From: Tanytarsus gracilentus
Taxonomy: Eukaryota; Arthropoda; Insecta; Diptera; Chironomidae
Reading direction: 5' to 3'
DNA: 64,000 nt
Assembly (NCBI GenBank): GCA_038502055.1
Contig: JAXRKN010000020.1
Coordinates: 62,001 to 126,000 of the forward strand
The notes under the pieces: model-generated
What the model saw: the letters and a program-made list of their open reading frames with translations, nothing else
Databases searched by the model: none
Told to the model about the DNA's origin: nothing
Position numbers and translations under genes: made by a program
Shown: positions 57,601 through 64,000 of the stretch, piece after piece
How the letters are laid out: each line of letters opens with the position of its first letter
Numbering within the stretch: the stretch's first letter is position 1

Positions 57601-60600
57601 TAAATTAATTTAAATTTACTAAGAATTGAATCAGAAATTTATTTAATAAAATTTTTTAATTAATTTTACTTCTTGACTTAAAAAGTAACTGAAATTTTTG
57701 TATTTCATGAATTTTTAAATCATCAACAAGATTTTAAATTTCTACCAGAGTTAAACTTCCTTTGACACTGTCGAACATATTCAAATTCGAAAACTGCAAT
57801 CTAATGTAAAAGTTTAGTTTGCATCAAAAGGTGAAAGAGAAGAAATTGAGAAATTTTTGTGGGTTCAAAGTTGAATTGAGTTTTATATAAAAAATTTATT
57901 TTATTAATTTTTATCATCGAATTTCATGTGACGAGTTACATCGTTAATTATTTCCAACATCAAGATTTATTTACCAATCAAAAATTAAAATTGTCACTCT
58001 CGACTTTAATGAAGGTCAAATTTAATTGCCACTTTTGATGTAATAAAAAAATCTCAACAAGTAAATCAACATTTCCAATAAAACTCAGTAAAACTCACTT
58101 CATATCGCGATTAAATGTTGGAAATAGCATGAAGCATCATTGGATTATCGAGCATTAAAAAAAGAGCAGCAAACTGCTGATAAACGATGATTAAGCGAAA
58201 TATAAAAAGCTTTTGTGAATTTTAAAGTGACGTCAATCGGATTAATGGAAAAGGATTTTTGTGAAAACGAAATGAAATGATTTGTGGAAAATGTTGAAAA
58301 GTTTTTAACATAAATTTTTAAAATTTTACAAATTTAATTTTTCCCCACTTGAAATTCAATCACGCCTAAAAATAATCATCTAAAGCCTTTTCAGCTTCTC
58401 GCTCATCTACTTAAAATATTTTTTATCACTTTCGAAAAATTCATTTCACTTCTTGATACTTCCCTAAAGACATTTAACGAGCGATGAAGATGAAATTTTA
58501 TCGGTGAAAGAGAAAATATTGAATTACGAGATGAAATTGAAAATTCTCTTATGCGAAATTGCTGTGCGATGAGTTTTATTTAGATTTTTGTGATGGGAAA
58601 ATTTAGGGAGGGAAGAAAATTAGGCGGAATGAAAATTTTCCTTGAATTTGAGCTTCGAAGGAAAATTAAAAATTTTATGATGAAAATTTTAATAATTTTA
58701 ATTCAAATAAAAAATTATGAATTTAAAAGAAATAATTTTTTTAAATTTTTGTCTATGATTATAAATTTATTTTCGGCTCGAGGATAAAAATCTCCAAAGC
58801 ACCTTTAAAGCTCAAAATCAAACTGTTGCAAACCTTGACACAACAACTACACAAAAAATCTCGTTAGAAAGTTGCAGAATTCCACTGAGCTTGATTTAGT
58901 TTATTTTTCTTACAAGTGTAATAATAAAAAATGCTGCAACGTGTTGAGTGAAACTTTTGCGATGTAAATTTGCTCTAATTTAACCGTTGCAGCGTTAAAA
59001 AGTTACAACAAGAACTTTTCGCCGACATAAAATTCAATTAATGGCGTGTCATGAAAGGATGTTGATAATAATGAGCGTGGAAGAGAATTTTAAGTAGCTT
59101 GGTGGATTTTAAAATTTTGCAAGGGTTGGAAATTTTTAAAAATAATTTTTTGAATTTTTCAAAAAATTAATTGAGTTAAAAAAATTGTTTAAAATTTTTT
59201 TGGATATACCTTTTCTCCCTTTTTCCCACAATCTCGACAATATTTCCCTTAAGTGAAACTTTTTTCCCTTCTCACAAGCGAAAATTACCGGATGTATAAA
59301 ATTGAAATGTAAGTGAACATCATAAAGTTTCAGTGCGATAAGCTGACGATGGAAACAGGATAAAGTTTAACATCACAGAAAACTGGTTTGAATTTCAACT
59401 TTGCAAAGTTTTCTTAATCTTTCACATTTTAGTTAATTTTCATCATGTTCAGCCATAAAAAATCGAGTCGTTAATTTTGCGAGTGACAAAAATTGGGAAG
59501 ACATTTTTTTTCGTTTTCAATTTCATCTCGTTGACATTTTTCTTGTTTATCACGCAGGAAAGCGAGGAAAAATTTTCATCGCTGCTGGCGCTTTCGAAAT
59601 GCTTTTGCGGTCGTGGGATTGGTAATGGAAGTGCGGCAGGATGCTGAGAGAGAGAAAATTACTTGCTGATAACGTCAACTTTTCACTTCTTCATACGTGC
59701 GGAAGAAAAAAAAGTTTTTCGGGGCTTTTGAGGGTTTTACAACTTGTTAGAATTTGAAAAGAAATATTTTGGAGAATGAAAATTCTTATAAGAATTTTTT
59801 TGAATAAAATTTATAGGAAAAAATTTAATGAGAAATTTTATATAAAATATCCCATAATTAGTTTACTATAAAACATCTTATAAGAATTTTTTATATGAGA
59901 AATTCTTATAAGAATTGAAATGGATTCTCGTAAATCCTTTAAAAATTACCTTTTCATGTTTCAACTCACTAAAACACAAAATTGACTTCAATTTACATTC
60001 AAATTACAAGAAACTAATTTTTTCATAAATTTTCCAACACTTTTCTGTTTACTTTCAAAGTAACCGCAATAAACTTTTTCCCTTCAAAGTAAAAACTCAA
60101 AACTTTTTCCCCTGACATTCCTCATCGCCGACGGCAAACGGCAATTCGAGACCGGAATTTTTAATTAAATTCACATTTACAAAGTAAAAAGTTTTCTTTT
60201 GCTGTATTTTTGTAAACAAAATTTATGGAAATGTCTCTCGCGTGTCTAACAGTCGAGCTTTCGCAGGTTTTATTGCCTAAAGCTCATTTGGGAATTATTA
60301 AAATGTACATAAATTAGAATGCGGGTGTTTTGTAAATAATAAAGATTGAAATCGGCAGGAAACTCGAGAGACTTTGAATTAAATATTTTAAAGGTGAATT
60401 TTTCGTGTAATTAATCTTCAGCATGATGGGAAGATGATCTGGGAAAGCTCTAAAGTACCCAAACTCATCTAAACTTCTCCACTAATTACTTTTTAAATCT
60501 TTTATCGATCAATTTCTGAGAAAAATGGATAAAAAGTTTTTGCTCGTCTTGAAAGAAATTAAAAAAAGTTTGCTAATTGGTTCTTTGGGAAGTTAAAAAT

Positions 60601-61691
60601 TTTAAAGTTTAAATTAAAGATGTAAAAAATATAAAATTTTATGTAAATTCATTTTTTCCTATAAATTTTATTCAAAAAAATTCTTGTAAGATTATTTATA
60701 GCAAACTAATTATGGGAAATTTTATTGAAAATTTTCATTCAATTTTTTCTATAAATTTTGTTTTGAAAGAAACTTGAATTAAAATTAATTTATAAAAAAT
60801 TATAAAATTTATTAAATCATTTAATTCTCAATTTCCATTCTTTCGAACCTTCTTTTTCTGACATCTTAACTCCATAATTTTCTTTTACGTAATGAATTCA
60901 ATTTTCAACCCCCGAAAAAATCTCAATTTGCGTCAGTGGATTCAAGTGTCAGCCGAGAAAGGTTTCACTCAACTTTTTCTTCTTTATTTAATTTTTTTTG
61001 TAGATAAAAAGTTAATTGTCAAGTGAATTTTCACCGAGAGAGTTTTTCTTTAATTGTCGCTTAAATTTTTCACCACACGCGCAAAAATTCGAGCGGAAAA
61101 TTGAAGAAGAAAATTATCAAGAGTAAAATTTTTTATCTCAAAAGAAAAAGCGTAAAAAAAGTTGAACATACACTGCAGAACTTCCTTCCTTAGTGATTAG
61201 AATACCATAACGAAAAATGTGTAGGATGAAGTTAAGTGTTGATATCAGTTTGAAAAGGCTTTTCAGTCGATAGAAAGGTTGAATGAAATTTTCAATGACT
61301 TTTCAACCCACATTCAAGACTTTGAGCATAAATTTCCACTCAATGCTTCTTTTTTGATGTCACTGATTGAAGTTAGAATGTCAATAAAGTTTGTTGGACT
61401 TTTATGAATCAAAAAGAAATTTAAAGGGTGCAGGACATTTTACCCATGATGCATTTTGCCCACATTTAAAATTTTAGATTTTTTCTTTAATTTTTTCTAT
61501 AAATTTCCTAATTGAAATTTTTCTACTAAAAAAAATTGAGAAATTATTTTATTTCAGTTGCAATTTAAAAAAGCATTTTTTAGTACACAAAAAATATTTT
61601 TAGTACTCACTGTAAGGTTGTGGTCTCGCTCCAAAAAGAGGATCCTGTAGCAGCGGAGTTCGTCCATTGACCATTTCCTTCGCTGTCGCTT
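48610..61691 (-). CDS. sm: smooth / hnRNP L RNA-binding protein, 3' part of the gene (partial)
   Basis: Exons on the minus strand: about 61691-61611 (linker), 49915-49604, 49542-49404, 49346-49196, 49138-48934 and 48716-48610. The phases join. The linker exon codes NGRTPLLQDPLFGARPQPY. The next codes a Pro-rich stretch, then RRM3 starting VMMVYGLDQTTSNTDKLFNL, with LYGNVARIKFLKTKEGTAMV and HLNNIPIG. Then come SKNNRFLSLAQACKNRIQPP and RRM4 (ILHFFNTPPTLTEDQLLDI to KLCFSSSKNLN). This matches hnRNP L and Drosophila Smooth rather than PTB. It is a nuclear RNA-binding splicing regulator. The RRM1/RRM2 exons should lie right of the window. An intron of about 11.7 kb separates the linker exon from the RRM3 exons. 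Confidence 0.9.
48806..48900. repeat. sm: Tandem 49-base duplication in the last smooth intron
   Basis: GACACTTTTGAGTTAGGATC (48806) recurs as GACACTTTTAAGTTAGGATC (48855), each followed by AACYACCCTAATTTT. Two units, nearly identical, between the last two coding exons. Confidence 0.8.
50317..50434. mobile_element. Short foldback (MITE-like) element
   Basis: Terminal inverted repeats of 23 bases: AGGCCTGGAAAGCAAGTGCAC at the left (50317-50339) and its near-perfect complement GTGCACTTGCTTTCCATGCC at the right (50412-50434). Inside are two direct copies of ATCACATTTxTGCAC. No coding capacity. I could not see a convincing target-site duplication. Confidence 0.6.
52370..52650. repeat. Degenerate minisatellite, about 31- and 41-base units
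   Basis: Words such as GACCCATCAAGGTACC and TTATGACCTCTTTAGG recur. The ATCAAGG/ATCGAGG anchors lie near 52469, 52500, 52540, 52582 and 52612, so steps of about 30-31 and 40-42 bases are mixed. The region is less AT-rich than its surroundings. Confidence 0.75.
54449..54580. repeat. 29-base minisatellite
   Basis: About 4.5 tandem units of GAATTAACGAGGTTTTACTG + TATCAATCT, with a few substitutions. On the other strand it reads CAGTAAAACCTCGTTAATTC, which resembles the terminal repeats of pogo/Tigger-type DNA transposons. The resemblance is from memory and unverified. Confidence 0.85.
59785..60745. repeat. Inverted repeat pair, about 100-base arms
   Basis: The left arm (59785-59890) runs TTCTTATAAGAATTTTTTTG, AATAAAATTTATAGGAAAAA, CCCATAATTAGTTTACTATA. 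The right arm (about 60640-60745) carries the same blocks in reverse complement in a somewhat different order. The spacer is about 750 bases. A TTCTTATAAGAA palindrome occurs twice in the left arm region, with a truncated third copy (TCTTATAAGAA). Confidence 0.6.
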
Positions 61692-64000
61692 CTTTACATC
61701 CCAAGGTTGGTGATTAAGTTGTTAATTTTAATAATTTTTTTTGTTAATGTTCACAAAGCACAGCGCAGGCGAATTGTGTGAGGAGTTAAGAAAGAGCGAG
61801 AAAGAAAAGAATAATTTAAGAAATTAGTTAATTAAAGTTTAATTTTCTCTCTTTAACGATAACGTCAAATGACGTCGTTTCACGATGATTTAGATTTTAT
61901 TTTGTTTTTTTTATGTTTTTGTGTGAGTTTGTGTTAAAAAATTTCAGCAAGAAGCAAAAAAAAAATTCCTAAAATACATTAAATCTTGTTTTATTATTGT
62001 GTTGCTATTAAAACGAGAAAAAACAATTGTCATAAAAAAAAGATTTTAGAAACAAAAACGAAATTTCGAATGTGAAGAAAATGTAACGAAAAAGTCATAA
62101 AGTGATGGAAAGTGACATGATTGATAATCGGATGTGACTTGATGTGAGTTAGACACAAGTCCGAGGTGGATATTTTGGCTGTAAAGCTTAGAAAATATTT
62201 AAGGTTAGAATTTTGACAACGAATTAAATTTTAGAGTAAAATTTTATTAAAAAAATATAAAATTAATTTTTATATTTTTTTAATCCCAAACCCAAATCAG
62301 AACCAGATTCATCAATTTTGTTATTTCTTAAAATTAATTATTCAACGAACGTCCTCCAATCACATGCACACACATCTGATATTGAAACCGTCTCAATCTA
62401 ATCCATTCAAGTCCACAAAATACACTCAATAACATTCTCCGTTAATTATGATTGACTTACACTTTTACTAGCTCATGGACATTCTCGAAAAGTGTCACAT
62501 AAACTCCGAGCAAAAGTAGCAAATGCGGCAACAACAAATCAATCAAGTTGATATGAGATAATTAGTGAAAAATTTGAGATGCGACGCTTTCGAGGAGGTC
62601 ACGATGGCTAAAAATTAAATGACACTAAGTGGATATTTTTGAGGGAGGGACAAGAAAGATGACGTTAATGAGTTTTTTTCTTGAGGGATTTTAAAATATG
62701 CAGAGATTTTTTTTTCGAGAATTTGTGAATTTTTTAAGTTGGGTATTTTGAACTTTGGGTATTTCGACCACATCAAAAATGGGCAAAAAGCCCTAACACC
62801 TTTTTTTACTTTTAAAAACTTTAAAATTACAAAAAAATTGACAAAGAAAATTTGATTAAATTTTCCTCACACCACCAAAAAAATTTCTTTTTCACTCAAA
62901 ATTTCATGAATGACTTCCAACATTTACATTAAATAAAAAATAAATTTTTCGGATAAAAAATAAGCGAATTCACTCAATGAGAAATGAAACAGATGTTTTT
63001 CGCTTGTATGTAAAAGATTCTTTCTCATTGATTGAATGCGAAGCGCCATCAGTGAAAAATTTCCTCTTCATTTTTGGTTTTTATCGCAATCCGTAAACAT
63101 AACGAAAACAATCGATTGATGAATGTTGAGAGGGAAATTTGGAGCAGATCGACAGTGAACAAGAAAAAAAGAGAGAGCAAGAGGCGGAAAATGTAAAACG
63201 ACCATAATGCGATATGCGTAAGCTGAGATTTAGTTAAAAGTTAGGAGGAAAATTTGAGAAAAATACGAAAAATTTAAAATTTTGATAAAAAATTATTTGA
63301 ATAAATTTAAAATTTTGAAATAATTTTTTTAAAATTTTAGTAACTATTTTTTTCAAAAACCTTTTTAAAAATTTAAAATTAATAAAAAATCAAAAAAATT
63401 CCATCCCTCGGCAACTTCTTCATCAAATCCCACCATTTTTTACTCCATTTCCAATTTCTCACTTACAATATTTTCCCTCATGCCAGAGTAACTCGATATC
63501 TTCTCGTTCTCGATTAGTTTATGGACGGGAAAAGCGAAACAACAAACATAAGTCGACTCGTTAGTTCACTCGATTGGGAAATAAATGGAAAATTGATTGT
63601 AGAAACTCAAGCTCGAAATGATTGAAGACATTGAGATGTTTTTTTTTCGGTATATTGAACATGAAAATTAGGAAGAGGAAAAACTTGATTTGAGATTGAA
63701 CGAAATAGTTTATGGATTTTGATTAGTGAAGTGGAGGTTTGGACACTTGAAGAAGTTTTTTTTATAGAGTAATTTGAGATTAGAAAAAAATCTGGAGTTT
63801 GTCCGAAAAATTTTATTTTTATTCCTTCAAAAATTTCAAACTTTTCAAAATCCAAAATTGTCACTCCAAAAGTGACCTCAACATATTTTTTCCCATCCTC
63901 ACATAAAAGTTTCGAACATTTTTTTCTGACCCGTCTCGTGTTAATGAGCAATTAGCAATTTGACAGTCATGTACAGAAAAAAACTGAGACAATTTTTTAA
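61692..64000. other. Non-coding DNA at the right end
   Basis: Upstream of the smooth linker exon, probably intron. Motif relics of the GGGCAAAA type lie at about 62741-62800 (and at 61425-61463 inside the previous intron). The minus-strand frame at 63607-63951 shows no RRM and is not supported as coding. Confidence 0.4.

Larger units (their letters stand above)
49916..61610 (-). other. sm: Large smooth intron
   Basis: Non-coding DNA between the RRM3 exon and the linker exon. It contains a foldback element (50.3 kb), two minisatellites (52.4 and 54.5 kb) and a long inverted repeat (59.8/60.7 kb). I found no nested gene on either strand. Confidence 0.6.

Noticed and set aside
63607..63951. 114-codon minus-strand frame, tested as an RRM1/RRM2 exon of smooth
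   Set aside because: No RNP1 or RNP2 motif and no similarity to hnRNP L.

Overview
The window looks like nuclear DNA of a lower dipteran, most likely a non-biting midge (Chironomidae). This is inferred from very AT-rich intergenic DNA, many introns of about 45-70 bp, TATA plus TCAGT (arthropod initiator) core promoters, and genes whose closest known relatives are insect (smooth/hnRNP L, pickpocket channels, trehalase, NRF-6-type acyltransferases, Plod). No prokaryotic or plasmid features are seen.

Layout. 0.7-8.3 kb: a cluster of small secreted cysteine-rich protein genes, all with the same three-exon design. Six copies are intact (1, 2, 4, 5, 6, 7), copy 3 is broken, and there is an orphan promoter plus signal exon. 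Conserved promoter modules recur, some left behind without a gene. 8.9-10.8 kb (-): a DEG/ENaC (pickpocket) channel in six exons. 11.36 kb (+) and 41.9 kb (-): two identical-looking tRNA-His(GTG) genes inside about 380-bp inverted arms that lie 30 kb apart. 17.6-20.2 kb (-): a trehalase in seven exons, with two further candidate first exons (19.8 kb and 28.2 kb) that lack a signal peptide and join in the same phase. 30.7-31.3 kb (-): a secreted leucine-rich-repeat protein. 32.6-35.7 kb (-): an NRF-6-like membrane acyltransferase in seven exons. 36.3-40.2 kb (-): procollagen lysyl hydroxylase (Plod) in seven exons. 40.6-41.8 kb (+): a single-exon C2H2 zinc-finger gene. 48.6 kb to the right end (-): the 3' half of smooth (hnRNP L), with RRM3 and RRM4 exons at 48.6-49.9 kb and an 11.7-kb intron before an upstream linker exon at 61.6 kb. 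The RRM1/RRM2 exons would lie beyond the window.

The genes do not form one pathway. The cys-rich cluster is the only locally co-evolving system: a recently expanded family with shared promoter parts, a nearly invariant C-terminal exon, a divergent middle exon, inversions, a decayed copy and promoter relics. The remaining non-coding DNA is AT-rich and holds short tandem repeats, a small foldback element, inverted repeats and a dispersed short motif. No transposase gene, CRISPR array or rRNA was seen. All splice sites were placed by reading GT/AG signals and checking that phases join; none is supported by transcript data.
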